Shown here: piece after piece, positions 48,503 to 58,492 of the stretch | Layout: each line of letters starts with the position of its first letter | Numbering within the stretch: position 1 is the stretch's first letter | Assembly (NCBI GenBank): GCA_001566295.1 | Contig: KQ964246.1 | Coordinates: 434,001-498,000 of the forward strand | Reading direction: 5' to 3' | DNA: 64,000 nt | Source of the DNA: Microdochium bolleyi | Taxonomy: Eukaryota > Ascomycota > Sordariomycetes > Xylariales > Microdochiaceae | Notes under the pieces: generated by a model | What the model saw: only the letters and a program-made list of their open reading frames with translations | Told to the model about the DNA's origin: nothing | The model's database searches: none | Translations under genes and position numbers: made by a program

Positions 48503-49593
48503 TAGAGTGAGACGATGATGGGCTCTCGAGTTGGAGAGACTAGCTGTGACTGGCAGCGGCACCACTTCGACTATGTGCCAGCTGTATCCTGCATAGACGT
48601 CGGGTCCGGGAAGATCGGAGTTGTTCTCTTGCTGGGATCGTCCAGATCTGGTGGCAAGAATCACCGGTCGTTACTAGGTACGTCCTGAAGACCAGCGCAA
48701 GTTGAGTTGGATTCCGATAATGTCGTCGACGTCTATGGAAACGATCCGGCCTTCCCGCCTCCGGGAGGTCGATCCTGGGGATCACGGCTCTTTATCGTGG
48801 ACCCGGAGCGCGATGTCGGGCTGCCCCACCCGCGATCCATGTGGGCGACCCATTACTTTTTTTTTGTGCCGCAATGTTTGCAAAGATAGTTGCCGCCGCT
48901 GTGGATCTTGCGGTGGATATCATGATTGCGCCAAGTCGGTGAGGTTTGGCCTGGGGCCGCCTGTGTTCCAGTTTCTTTCACGACCTGTGAAGGTATGTCT
49001 GTCGCATCTCAATGGATATTCATCGTCTGGTTTCGTTCTCCAGGCTTCTTGCTGGTGAGCTTGACGATCGCGAGAGGAGCCTTGTTTCTCACCTATAAAC
49101 ACACGGTGGTTGGCCCACGGAGAGCAGACTGTCTGTTCAGAGCCCGCGATTGCGATCCGGAGCCGCCCGTGTCGCACCTCCGTTGAGCCGAAGATTGCCC
49201 ACGGCTTGTTCCACGCTCGATCATGAGATCTCTGCGCGATATATAGACTATCATCACCAGCAGCCTTGTCAATCCGGAGATGTCTCGGGATGGCTGGCGG
49301 CTGACCACGAGGACATTGCACTAAAGCTCTTGGCTCGCGACACCAGCGACCAGGGCAGCCTGCTCTCGCCGTTCTTGGCGTCACATGGCTTGCCGGCTCC
49401 GGAGAGCCTCCCGACGGGATGCGGACACAAGTTAAATGGAAAATCGCACGCTCTGCTTTATGTATTGTATTATGAACTGGACAGGTGCCAATAGTTCTTT
49501 CATCAGCACATTGTGGTGCACAACCTTTACACGACTTTCCTGCCAGCAGCGCTGGCAACTTACCGACCGCATGGGACCAGCAACTAGCCAGTA
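48503..49593. other. Spacer upstream of the FNT gene
   Basis: It contains the FNT promoter and the 3' flank of the esterase gene. A perfect palindrome CCTCCGGGAGG lies near 48767-48777, a CCG-containing site of the kind bound by zinc-cluster regulators; no regulator is assigned. No gene was recognised. Confidence 0.45.
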
Positions 49594-51300
49594 TCACCCA
49601 AGCAGCTCCTTGCTGATCTCGGGCGAGTTGATGTATGCTATACCAGCACGCCTCCAAGTGTCGTCCTCGACCCAGCTCTTCGTCGCGTTGAGCACTATAT
49701 TCCGAGGACTGTGCAACCGATATACGGGCCACTCTGGCAGCAACTCGGCACTCTGAGGACCCCTTGCCTTCCCGTTCGGGTCCAGATCGCGCGCGAACCT
49801 TACATAGGCTGTGCCGATAGCCCTGGCCAGCCTGGCATGGCTGTCATACTGGGGGCTCGGCCCGAGCAGGCCGCTGGTGTTCTGGAAGCTGAAGGCGACG
49901 TTCTGGAAGTGCTTGACGCCGTCCCACTCCGGTCCGTTCCAGATCCGCTGGTCGAACCGGTAGCTCCAGACCTTCTGCCCTGCCTTGGTGAGCAGCTCGG
50001 CCATCTTGCGGCGGCCGGAGGTCATAACGAGGTCTGAGCCGATCGCTGCCGCGCGGCGCCACTGGCTGCCTCTCGACGGGGGTCTGGTGCAGTTCGTGAT
50101 GGCGTAGGGCGGCTCCTGGCATGGGTCGTCCGGGTACAGCTCAAGGAGTTTCCGAATGGTGGGTGGCGTGAGTGAGTATGATCTCCATGCGAGCAGGCTG
50201 TTGAAGATGTCCTGCTCCGTGTTGGCAGCGCCCGCAATGGCGAATGTCTCGTCCGTGTTGGCGCCGGTGATGATCGGGACCTTGACAAATTTGTCCTCCT
50301 TGATCAGCTGGCTCGGGTAGCCCTGGAGGAAGTCGCCGTCCAGGAGCGGGTTCCACACGACAGACTGCCGCGCCGCGAGGAGAGTGGCCTGGTCCACGCC
50401 ACGGAGGCAAGCCAGCTGGTCCTTCTGGCCCCAGCAGCCCACGCTCCGCGTGAGGTTCTCGTTGGCTACATTGTACCACGACAGGCTCTCGATTTGCGCG
50501 CCCTGGGGCCCTCCGCTCTCCAGGATGGCGCCTGCGAAGAGCTTGTCGTCCCGGCCACCGTAGGCGAACATCTGATACGCCACGCTCTGAGCGCCTGCGC
50601 TTTCGCCCCAGATGATGACCCGTCTGGGGTCGCCTCCAAAGGCAGCGATATTCTCCTGGATCCATTGGAGGGCCAGACGTTGATCGATGAGTCCCGCGTT
50701 GCTCGAGCCCTCGGCTTGGATCTGTGCGGACTGCAAGAATCCCCACAGTCCCAGCCGGTAGTTCATGCTCACGGCGATGATTGGCTGGTTGATATCCTGG
50801 CTGACCTTGACGATGCCAGATAGGTTGTACTGTGGATCGGCCGTGCTCCCGGCATACAGTCCGCCTCCGTATATCCAGACAAGAACTGGCAGTAGTTCCT
50901 TCGGGGGCGGCTGCCCTTGCTGATCGGCCTGACCTTCTCCAGACGCGTTCTTGGACGGGCGCACAACGTTGATCGTCAGGCAGTCTTCGGACAATGTGAA
51001 GTTCGTGCCGTACTGGGGACACGAGTAGCCATACTTTGAGGCGTCTCGCACCCCGTCGAAGGAAGAGTTGGTGCTCTGCGGCCATCTCCATCGCAGCGGG
51101 CCGACGGGGGGCTGTGCATAGGGCATTCCGAGGAACACATCTTGTTTCCAGCCCGGCAGGTATGCGCCCTGGTAGGTGCCATTGGCTGTTTTTGCTGTCG
51201 GGGAGTTGTTCTGAGCAGCAACTGTGCTCGCGACGGAGGAGAGTGTGCCCGCCGCCAAGCACAGCAATGCGCCGATCGGCGAGAAGTGGTGTGACTTCAT
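49594..51300 (-). CDS. Secreted type-B carboxylesterase/lipase (alpha/beta hydrolase)
   Basis: A single exon encodes 568 aa. The ATG at 51300 is chosen because it starts a signal peptide (MKSHHFSPIGALLCLAAGTL, likely cut near residue 30). An open frame extends upstream but adds no such feature. Family blocks are VFLGMPYAQPPVGPLRW at 56-71, EDCLTINVVRP at 105-115, VWIYGGGLYAGS (oxyanion hole) at 141-152, and the nucleophile motif GESAGAQS with Ser234. Glu351 (TDETF) and His464 (GVKHFQN) fit the acid and histidine of the triad. Conserved cysteines and many N-glycosylation sites (NxT/S) suit an extracellular enzyme. It probably cleaves carboxylic esters; the natural substrate is unknown. The plain single-exon structure contrasts with its intron-rich neighbours. 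Confidence 0.9.
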   Translation of the reverse strand: MKSHHFSPIGALLCLAAGTLSSVASTVAAQNNSPTAKTANGTYQGAYLPGWKQDVFLGMPYAQPPVGPLRWRWPQSTNSSFDGVRDASKYGYSCPQYGTNFTLSEDCLTINVVRPSKNASGEGQADQQGQPPPKELLPVLVWIYGGGLYAGSTADPQYNLSGIVKVSQDINQPIIAVSMNYRLGLWGFLQSAQIQAEGSSNAGLIDQRLALQWIQENIAAFGGDPRRVIIWGESAGAQSVAYQMFAYGGRDDKLFAGAILESGGPQGAQIESLSWYNVANENLTRSVGCWGQKDQLACLRGVDQATLLAARQSVVWNPLLDGDFLQGYPSQLIKEDKFVKVPIITGANTDETFAIAGAANTEQDIFNSLLAWRSYSLTPPTIRKLLELYPDDPCQEPPYAITNCTRPPSRGSQWRRAAAIGSDLVMTSGRRKMAELLTKAGQKVWSYRFDQRIWNGPEWDGVKHFQNVAFSFQNTSGLLGPSPQYDSHARLARAIGTAYVRFARDLDPNGKARGPQSAELLPEWPVYRLHSPRNIVLNATKSWVEDDTWRRAGIAYINSPEISKELLG

Positions 51301-53139
51301 CGTGGCTGAGAAGAAGGCGTACTGCGAGGCAGACCGACCTGCCTGGGCACTTTTCGAGTGTTCCCCCATAGCTATTATACCACAAAATGAATTATAGAAA
51401 TTTCCCCGGAGTCTGGGGTAACACTGGAGTATTCTGCCTATAGTCGCACCTGATTCGAGGAAAATCTGGGCGGAAGCCCGTCCGGCAATCCCCTGCATGC
51501 GGCTGGATGTGACCCCAAACAAGCTCTGATGGACGTCAATATGCCATGTCCTGCCTGAAATGGACGACGCCTTGTGCCCACTCAGATGAGCCGGGCATGG
51601 TGCTCCAATTGCTAGTTTTTCCGTCAAGGCATGAGCCCTGCGAGAATTATCGACAGGCCCTGATCACGGATAATCTCTATTGGTACTCGCTGCTAAACGG
51701 GACAAGTTGTGGGGTACACTATGAACACATTCTCGTTTGATGCATTCGTAGGGTATGAACCTGTGGCAGTTCGTGGTATGATGCAGACAGAGAACTGGGC
51801 CGGGTTGGCATACTTACGCGTACCTTACAATAAGAGTACCAAAGGCATGCTGGATTGGCCGCGTGTATGTTTTAAAGTGGCGTCACCACTTAATGGCATT
51901 GGAGTATGATGACACAACGGAGGGTCGCAACTATACACGGCGTTACTACAGGACGATTGGAAAAGGATTTACAAGAATCGGGAGGCTCACAAGTAGAGCA
52001 GCCATGGCAAACTGCTTGCAATATTTAGGTGTCCCCAGTTGAGTGTGAAGACCTAGCTAGCTTGGCAATTTTCGTGTCATTTGTTCACTTTGCCCGTCAA
52101 ACGTGCCCTGATCTGATTCAAAGCAGTCATAGCTACACGCTTGCCACGTATAGACTGATCAAGAGCGTGCGAAATGTGCTATGAAGGCCCACCAGCTCTT
52201 GTGAAGCTACGCCTATTGGCATTGCCATCCAGCTCTGCAGGATGGCGAGGAGATGTGTAATGCTAGCATGGCATTTCCACTTCTCAATCTCCAGCTCAGC
52301 ATTCTGTTTACGGGCCACGCTGCCGTCCGATAACCCCGCAAGCTGATGGCGACTCATCACTGCCGCCTCTGTGCCGTCCACCGCTGCGATAGTACGGCAT
52401 AGTAGCACACACAACCGCCAGGAGGGCTACCAGGCTTGCACTGGTCTCAACAATGGCTAGAGCCCCTGTGAATAAAAATGGTGAAGCTGCGTCTGTTTGA
52501 CCACGCGACTAGAATAGTCTGTTCGATGTAGATGTTGTCGCTTTCGGCGTGCTTGATCTTGCCCTGAGCTCACCGGGCGTGCTCAGGAACCTGCTGACAT
52601 TCGGGGATGAGATATGTGCTGCCAGAGCAGAATGGTAGCCTTCGAGGCAGTCTGGCTAGCTGGAACTGATGAAGGGCATGTTGCATAGCGTAGCCTGCCG
52701 ATCACAGTCAGCAGAGTGTTGGAAGGATACGTTTTCTCGCCATATCCGGGCTGAATAAGCAAGGTGCCTTCAGGTAGCGTACGCGTAAGGTGCGTGTGTA
52801 CCTGAACGAGGAGCAGCCAACTGTGTGAGCGGACTGGCGAATCAGGGCTCTTGTTCTGTGGAAGCGCCCGCGGGTTGGCGCCGCCCCGCTGCTGATCCAG
52901 GGTCTTGCCTGCCCGGGTCCACCCTCACCCCAGGGGTCAGCGGCGGCACACCTGCCAACCCTTGACAAGCTTGCTCCGTCCCATCACAAACAAGTCGCGA
53001 TGATGCGTATCCCGATTGTGGCGGGGTGACCGACTGCGACTGCGCATTTCTTGTCAGCCTTCCATCTGCTCGCTCTTCAGCTCGTTATTGCCTGCTGTCC
53101 GACGACTCTACGTGAGCAGCGACGCCGCTGCATACCATC
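51301..53139. other. Spacer, 1.8 kb
   Basis: No gene is called. A minus-strand frame at 52133-52414 ends in an amphipathic, protein-like segment (ITHLLAILQSWMAMP) and might be a remnant of a helical C-terminal domain, but it has no start, partner exon or recognised family. The last 100 bases are the leader of the GT25 gene. Confidence 0.45.
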
Positions 53140-54348
53140 ATGATGTTGCTCCTCCGCCGGCCGCAGAACCCGCTCCTGCTGCCGATTGTCGGCGGTGCAG
53201 TCTTCGCCCTTGTCTGCCTCGCCCTCTACGGCACAGGCGCCGCCTCGGCTGGCCGCTCTATCGTCCAGTCCCGGCCCTGGGCGTTCCAGGATGGCAACTC
53301 CTTCACCCACGACATCTTCAACGAGACCCTCGGCTTCGGTACAATCTTCGTCATCAGCATGCCCTCTCGTACCGACCGCCGCGATGCCATTACTCTCAGC
53401 GCCGCCCTCTCGGGCTTCCGCGTCGAGTTTGTCGACGGCCTCCTGGGCAAGGACGTTACTGACAAGGCCATCCCGTCTGGGAAGGGCCAGCACCGCCTCC
53501 CCGACGCCTCGGTCGGCTCCTGGCGCGGCCACATGAACGCCATTTCCGAGATCGTCCGCCGCAACCTCACAACCGCCCTCATCATTGAGGATGACGTCGA
53601 CTGGGACCTCCGCCTCAAGGAGCAGCTCTTCAACTTCGCCCTGTCCACCCAGATCCTCACGCAGCCTCTTGCCCGTACCACTCCCCGAACCTACGCAGAC
53701 CCGACCTTCCCCAAGCCTGCCGCCGACGCGCCCTCCAAGGTCCCCGACATCCTCCTCGGCAGGGGACCGACGGTCGAGACGCCGCGCATGTCGCCGTACG
53801 GTGACGACTGGGACCTGCTGTGGCCCGGCCACTGCGGCATGACGTTCCCGCATGAGGACAGCAAGGTGATCCCTAAGGGCCGTGTCGTCATTCACAACGA
53901 CCCGACCATCGCGTCGAAACGCTTTCTGACGACGTGGACCAAGCCCGACCTGCTCAAGTCGCAATACCCCGAACACACCCGCGTTGTCCACCACGCTCAG
54001 GAGTCTCTGTGCTCCCTGGGCTACGCCGTGACGCAGAGAGGCGCCCGAAACATCCTGTATGAGATCGGCCTGAAGCCGTTCGACGCCGGTTTCGACCTGC
54101 TGCTCGCTCGGTTCTGCGAGGGCGGCGGGCGCGGGTACCACACGTGTCTGAGCACACAGCCTTCGCTGTTCAACAACCACTTGCCAGTTGGGTCGAAGAA
54201 GGCCGAGAGCGACATCTCCGATCACGGCGACGGCTGGACAGAGAAGGCCAGTACACCCAACACACAGTGGAGCGTACGGCTCAACTTTGAGGCTTTGCTT
54301 GCAGGCAGGCCGCCGGTGGACCAATTCCCCGACACCGCCGAGAGGTGA
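53140..54348 (+). CDS. Glycosyltransferase family 25-like, type II membrane protein
   Basis: A single exon encodes 402 aa, starting with two consecutive ATGs. A short basic head (LLRRPQN) precedes one hydrophobic segment at about 11-32, giving the type II topology of Golgi glycosyltransferases. The GT25 domain follows: GTIFVISMPSRTDRRDAIT at about 67-85 and FRVEFVDGL at about 93-101. After it come the conserved GSWRGHMNAISEIV at about 126-139, the metal/sugar motif IIEDDVDWD at about 148-156, and DWDLLWPGHCG in the middle. The C-terminal QRGARNILYEIGLKPFDAGFD block binds the acceptor side in relatives. The family includes bacterial LPS galactosyltransferases and animal collagen galactosyltransferases. 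In fungi the acceptor is unknown, so the precise reaction is not assigned. Confidence 0.87.
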   Translation: MMLLLRRPQNPLLLPIVGGAVFALVCLALYGTGAASAGRSIVQSRPWAFQDGNSFTHDIFNETLGFGTIFVISMPSRTDRRDAITLSAALSGFRVEFVDGLLGKDVTDKAIPSGKGQHRLPDASVGSWRGHMNAISEIVRRNLTTALIIEDDVDWDLRLKEQLFNFALSTQILTQPLARTTPRTYADPTFPKPAADAPSKVPDILLGRGPTVETPRMSPYGDDWDLLWPGHCGMTFPHEDSKVIPKGRVVIHNDPTIASKRFLTTWTKPDLLKSQYPEHTRVVHHAQESLCSLGYAVTQRGARNILYEIGLKPFDAGFDLLLARFCEGGGRGYHTCLSTQPSLFNNHLPVGSKKAESDISDHGDGWTEKASTPNTQWSVRLNFEALLAGRPPVDQFPDTAER

Positions 54349-54635
54349 ACACCATCATGCTGTGTTCTCGGTGAACGGCTCCCTTCAATTCTTCAATTTT
54401 ATTCAGCGTTGCTTGGGGTAGTGGTACTATTTATCGTAGCGAGGGGAGTTGCTGCTTTATATGACGGCGTTCTGGCTTGAGTAGCGGTTGATTTTGAATA
54501 AAACGAGGACAGGATCCAGTAGCATTACGTCCTGCGACATTCAAAGAGACTTGTTCAATGTCCTTCATAAGTAGTGTAGAGAAACTATTAATATCATGCA
54601 ACGAAGAGAGCTGCTCCTTCCCTGTCCCTGATCCT
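54349..54635. other. Short spacer between convergent genes
   Basis: AT-richer 3' flanks of the GT25 gene (plus) and the kinase-like gene (minus). No feature was recognised. Confidence 0.5.
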
Positions 54636-55493
54636 TCAAAGCTCGCAATCCCCCTTCTTATCTTGGAACCACTTGCGTAGTTGTGCTAAAGAGTACATAT
54701 GGTGCTCCTGCTCCGAGGTAAAGAATTCCTCCTTGTACCAACCAGGGGTCCCTAGAGACTCCAGGGGTTCTCCGGCAGGCTTGCAGGAGCCAAAGTCTAT
54801 GAGAATTGGACTACCGATCCCTGTCCCATCCGGACCGCCCTTGAACATGATGTTGTCCGGGTTGATGTCGTTGTGCGCTAGTCCGAGCGCGTGGATGTGC
54901 GCTACGGCAGACTCTAGACAACTAAAGAACCCGAACTCGTCCTGCTGGAGACAGTATGGGCTCCGCAGAGCTACTTGTGTCAGAGTCTGTGCGTATCTCT
55001 CCAGGACTATAGCTGTTATCCGGCCTGACTTTGTGCGGCACCCGAGATAGCCCACAATGTTGGGGTGCGGCTCCTGAGAAATCTTCTCCATCACGAGGGC
55101 TTCGTTGAGGAGGACCTTGGGTATATAGTCGGTCCCACGCATTGTCTCGTAGCAGTTCAGTCCCGGCCGCTTGACAAAAACCGCCGCTTCATTGACATTC
55201 TGTGGGGCGCTCCGGATCTGATTGCCGGCAGGGATGAGAGGGTATATCTCGTCGTCCTTGACGGGTCGGAGAGCTTCGGCGTATTCGCGAAGGGTGATAT
55301 TTTGCTTAGCCTTTGGAGACTCGCCAAAGTACACGCTCTCGTCGGGCCCGATGGTGTAGAATGTGGTGTAATTGGCGGCGTTATTGACTGGATCCCATGC
55401 CTCAATTATCGTCAGATCTTCCAAAGTTATCGCAGGCGGCGAGGGGGTTTCTGCTCGGTCGGGTGGCGCGCCGAGTGGCGCGGTGGCGTCCAT
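54636..55493 (-). CDS. Small protein-kinase-like protein with HND catalytic loop
   Basis: A single exon encodes 285 aa. Residues 1-100 are variable. The kinase core follows: a candidate ATP-anchoring Lys108 (AVFVKRP), Glu131 of helix C (LLNEALVMEKI), HPNIVGYLGC, and a catalytic loop HNDINPDNIMF at 207-217. In that loop Arg of HRD is replaced by Asn, while Asp209 and Asn214 are kept. DFGSC lies at 233-237 and GTPGWYKEE at 248-256. The protein ends soon after the activation segment, with a short helix (MYSLAQLRKWFQ), so most of the usual C lobe is absent. This matches a lineage-expanded group of short fungal kinases that I know with HND loops, so it need not be a truncation. Activity is plausible but unproven. 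The repeat array just upstream lies in its promoter region. Confidence 0.75.
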   Translation of the reverse strand: MDATAPLGAPPDRAETPSPPAITLEDLTIIEAWDPVNNAANYTTFYTIGPDESVYFGESPKAKQNITLREYAEALRPVKDDEIYPLIPAGNQIRSAPQNVNEAAVFVKRPGLNCYETMRGTDYIPKVLLNEALVMEKISQEPHPNIVGYLGCRTKSGRITAIVLERYAQTLTQVALRSPYCLQQDEFGFFSCLESAVAHIHALGLAHNDINPDNIMFKGGPDGTGIGSPILIDFGSCKPAGEPLESLGTPGWYKEEFFTSEQEHHMYSLAQLRKWFQDKKGDCEL

Positions 55494-56694
55494 GACGGGC
55501 TAGACACGCGTTCACAGCTATGTCATCTCCTGGAATCGATGGTGCCAGAGAGGTGGTGGAGATCGACGGGAACTGGTGCATGAAATCATAATGTGATGAG
55601 GGTAGGTGAAAGAGTGGGTGGAAGAACGTCTGATTGTAATCTTTGGAACCGGAGTGTGGGCAGAACGGTGACACCGGAACATGGACATGGAAGACAATGC
55701 CGGTTTCCTGCGGTATGGCCAACGAATCACGGACTGTAGACTCACACGAACCCCGCTTGTGACTAAAGCCAGCCGCGTTTTCTACCTTAGGGTACACATA
55801 TCCTGTAGTTAATGTTGACCGGCTTCCTAACCGTACAGTCACCGAATGATAGAATATAGCCTTGCGCGAACCCCCGCTTACGAGTAGAGTACCTCAAGCT
55901 GCACCTTCTATATATGTGCGGCATTTGACGTTCACTGGTGTCTACTGTAACTGGTGTCTACTGTATAACCACCGAATCATAGAGTCCAGACTCGTACGAA
56001 TTCCGCCTATATTTAGACCTTTTCAGGGTTTATGTGCTGCAGTTGATGTTGATCGGTCTTCTGCCGCTCTTCATCATGAGAACACTTGCAAGACATGGTA
56101 GGATAATCCGAACCCGGTTGTTACAATTGCTACTTGAGAGGCTTCTTGGTACTTACCACCTCAGAAGGTGGCTCTTAGTCGTTATATAAGTGTCACAATG
56201 CTTCACTTACCATTCTCATGGTTGAGAATATTTCATCCTGGTGAAACGTCACCAATCTAGGGCACTCTCGGACAACAGTCCTAGCCTGGCTCAGTCAATG
56301 CTGCATTGTTAGTCCGCCCCTCCCGCTATGTATTTGAGAGGCACCGCCTACTGGAAATCCCATCCACTTCCTATCGGATTCGCTCCGTATGAGCCTAATT
56401 GTGTTTCGTGCCCGCCTTAGCCTCGTCGCGTATAAGGTCCATTAACGCCTACGTCATGAGAGAAGTGCCCCTAAACTATACTAGTCCGACTAGCGGTACA
56501 CGCCTCGACGTGTTCTCCTCCAGAATTGAGGAATATGTCCAGTTGAGTCGTCGACCATGTACAGATGGCGGATTGCAGCTCCAGATAGGGAAGAGTTCTT
56601 TCGGCCTAGTCCTGTATAGTAACCGCACTGATCACGAGGCGTAGAAACGAACAGAGAACATTCTGACCTTTTTGGGGTCAAGCTAAAATCCAAA
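55494..56694. other. Repeat-bearing spacer, AT-richer than neighbours
   Basis: It contains the degenerate tandem repeat (separate entry), a cluster of three short inverted repeats at 56156-56253, and otherwise no gene. It separates the kinase-like gene from the 3' end of the DUF3632 gene, both on the minus strand. Confidence 0.6.
55699..56075. repeat. Degenerate tandem repeat, about 120-130 bp unit, about three copies
   Basis: Three units begin with ACCGAATCATAG-like words at 55721, 55841 and 55971, each followed by a CGAA(C/T)(C/T)CCGC word and, about 70 bases on, by a GTTGATGTTGATCGG-like word. A partial unit precedes the first. The middle unit carries its own 16-bp direct duplication (ACTGGTGTCTACTGTA twice), which accounts for its greater length. 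Confidence 0.65.
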
Positions 56695-57621
56695 CTACTG
56701 GTGGCCCGACCCGGTCATGCAGCCCTCTAAATGCGCCATGAGCACCGACGCCCGTCTTGCCATCTCCCTACACTCAGCATCCGCTCCGGCAAGGCTCGTA
56801 CCAGTTGCGACTCTGCCAAAAGCCTCAATCCACATGTGCCAGTGCTGTGCCGTGACAACTTGTTCTTGCTCACTCGTCTCCGCTGCCTGATCGCGAGTCG
56901 CTGCCGAGAGCACAATGTCTCTGAATAGAGCCTGGCCATACCATATTATCCACTGCGAGGCACCAGTGACCCATGCTTCACGGACAACAGTCATGTCGCT
57001 CTCCTCTGCTTCCTCTGCCTCTGCCGCGCTGCGATCCAGTTTGTGCCCATTACTTCTGAAAGCGCCCTCGAGCGACCTCTGCGCGGGGACGGGAACAAGC
57101 CCTGGTGCGAAGATGCCGGTAGAGTACAAGCTGGCGAGAAAGGCCTGGAAGTTGACGTATCTCGCCGGGCACGCATAGGCTTCATCGTCAGGCTCGTAGT
57201 CCCAACTGTCCGCGAGGTTCTCGCCAAGGTGCTGGTAGAACATGTGTACTGCTGCCTCTAGCTTTCCGGCTGCGACCAGACTGGACTTGCTCACGCGCTC
57301 GGGACTTCTTCCAAGCGCGTAGAAGAGTCGAGCGAGTTTGCCGTGGGCAGGGTGGCTGTAGGGTATTTGTTCGGCGAGCTCGAAACAGACTGTGTTGACG
57401 GCTTGGAGGTTTGCCGTGTCTTCGAAGATGGCGAGGATCTCGGCGACAGCTTGCGACGTTGAAATTTTGGTGTCTGGCTGGAGGAAGTCTCCCAGGATCA
57501 CAAAGACTTTCCAGTCGAATGGTGAGTAGCCGGCAGGAACTCCTGGCACGGGTGCGGCTTTGTCCTCTTCCTCCGTAGTCGGATATTTGAGGGCGTCGAT
57601 GTTGAGCTCGAGCGATGCCAT
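56695..57621 (-). CDS. DUF3632 family protein
   Basis: A single exon encodes 308 aa from the ATG at 57621 (MASLELNIDAL). The protein is all-helical in character. Features are a disordered start with Pro/Ala (about 15-32), then DWKVFVILGDFLQPDTKIST, a segment AVNTVCFELAEQIPYSHPAHGKLARLF, the block YVNFQAFLASLYSTGIF, and a C-terminal half with WITGASQWIIWYGQALF-like and QHWHMWIEAFGRVA motifs. These match the fungal family of unknown function DUF3632, usually multicopy in Pezizomycotina. No signal peptide or membrane segment is seen, so it is probably cytosolic. It diverges from the RNase T1-like gene, with about 650-870 bases between them. Biochemical role unknown. Confidence 0.8.
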   Translation of the reverse strand: MASLELNIDALKYPTTEEEDKAAPVPGVPAGYSPFDWKVFVILGDFLQPDTKISTSQAVAEILAIFEDTANLQAVNTVCFELAEQIPYSHPAHGKLARLFYALGRSPERVSKSSLVAAGKLEAAVHMFYQHLGENLADSWDYEPDDEAYACPARYVNFQAFLASLYSTGIFAPGLVPVPAQRSLEGAFRSNGHKLDRSAAEAEEAEESDMTVVREAWVTGASQWIIWYGQALFRDIVLSAATRDQAAETSEQEQVVTAQHWHMWIEAFGRVATGTSLAGADAECREMARRASVLMAHLEGCMTGSGHQ

Positions 57622-58492
57622 TGTGGGTGTATGTTACGTAGTGGCCGAACGAGGTGGAGGATGATTACAATAACGTCAATTGTGTGGTCGATGAGCGAAT
57701 TGCGTTCGTTGAATTGTGTGCGTGGAATCGAATGCTGCTCGTGGCGAGTATGACAAGAATAGGGCAACTATCTCCATGCAAGAGTCGCGGAAAGTGCTCA
57801 GGTTATTCAGTCATAATAACAGCGTGCGTCCTGAAGATGATGTCTTGTTGTGGCATCAACGTCAGCGTCGGACGGGTTGGCCACAGTGGGGCAGGCGGCT
57901 GACTCAACACAAGCGCGCGGTTACGGCCAACAGTACCAACATGCAACCCGCATGACCATGGGCTGCCCTGATCGTCCGACAGCCTGCTTGTAAGTGCCTG
58001 TTTCTCAGTCAAACAACCTAGATAGCGACTTCCAAGTTGCTGGCTATACATAGTGGCAGCTCACCGAACTACGCGCGCGCTTGTCTACTTGATTGGTCGC
58101 ATTTGCGCCATGTAGGAATGCCCGCCGCTCACAATCTGTGGTACTGCTTCTTTGATAGACACCTGAGAATGATTTGACCTAAATGAGCTGCAGGCTGAAG
58201 TACATTAAGATGTTGCAAGTGACACACTGTTCTCCAGCACATACTATATCATATGGCAATCTGCCAGTGAAGGATGGAGTATTCAGGCAAGTTCTTTGCA
58301 GCATCATTCCTTGTCCCTCGCCTTTGACCATCCCAGCCGGCCAGACGCATACCTACTTGTCAACACTATACCTAGTTTTCATACTTTCTATTCTGCCATG
58401 GGGTGGAGGGAACTCCTTGGGATGAAGAGGGTTGGTTTACAACTTCTTGGCAATGTCGCTCCTTGTCAACTAATAACCCTCCCCCACTACAG
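57622..58492. other. Divergent promoter region and unresolved 5' exon of the RNase T1-like gene
   Basis: It holds the promoter of the leftward DUF3632 gene and the 5' part of the rightward RNase T1-like gene. An ATG at 58274 opens a short hydrophobic frame (MEYSGKFFAASFL) that could splice in phase 0 from a GTCCCT donor at 58313 to the acceptor at 58491-58492. The weak donor makes this tentative. Confidence 0.4.

Noticed and set aside
50141..51385. 414-codon minus-strand ORF overlapping the esterase
   Set aside because: It is a frame-shifted reading of the esterase gene. The esterase frame carries the full catalytic triad.
53077..54324. 415-codon minus-strand ORF
   Set aside because: It mirrors the GT25 gene on the other strand. 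The GT25 reading has clear motifs and a membrane anchor, while this one has none.
54636..55493. Idea that the kinase-like gene is a truncated pseudogene
   Set aside because: The frame is intact, key residues are kept, and the short C-terminal end resembles that of a known group of short fungal kinases.
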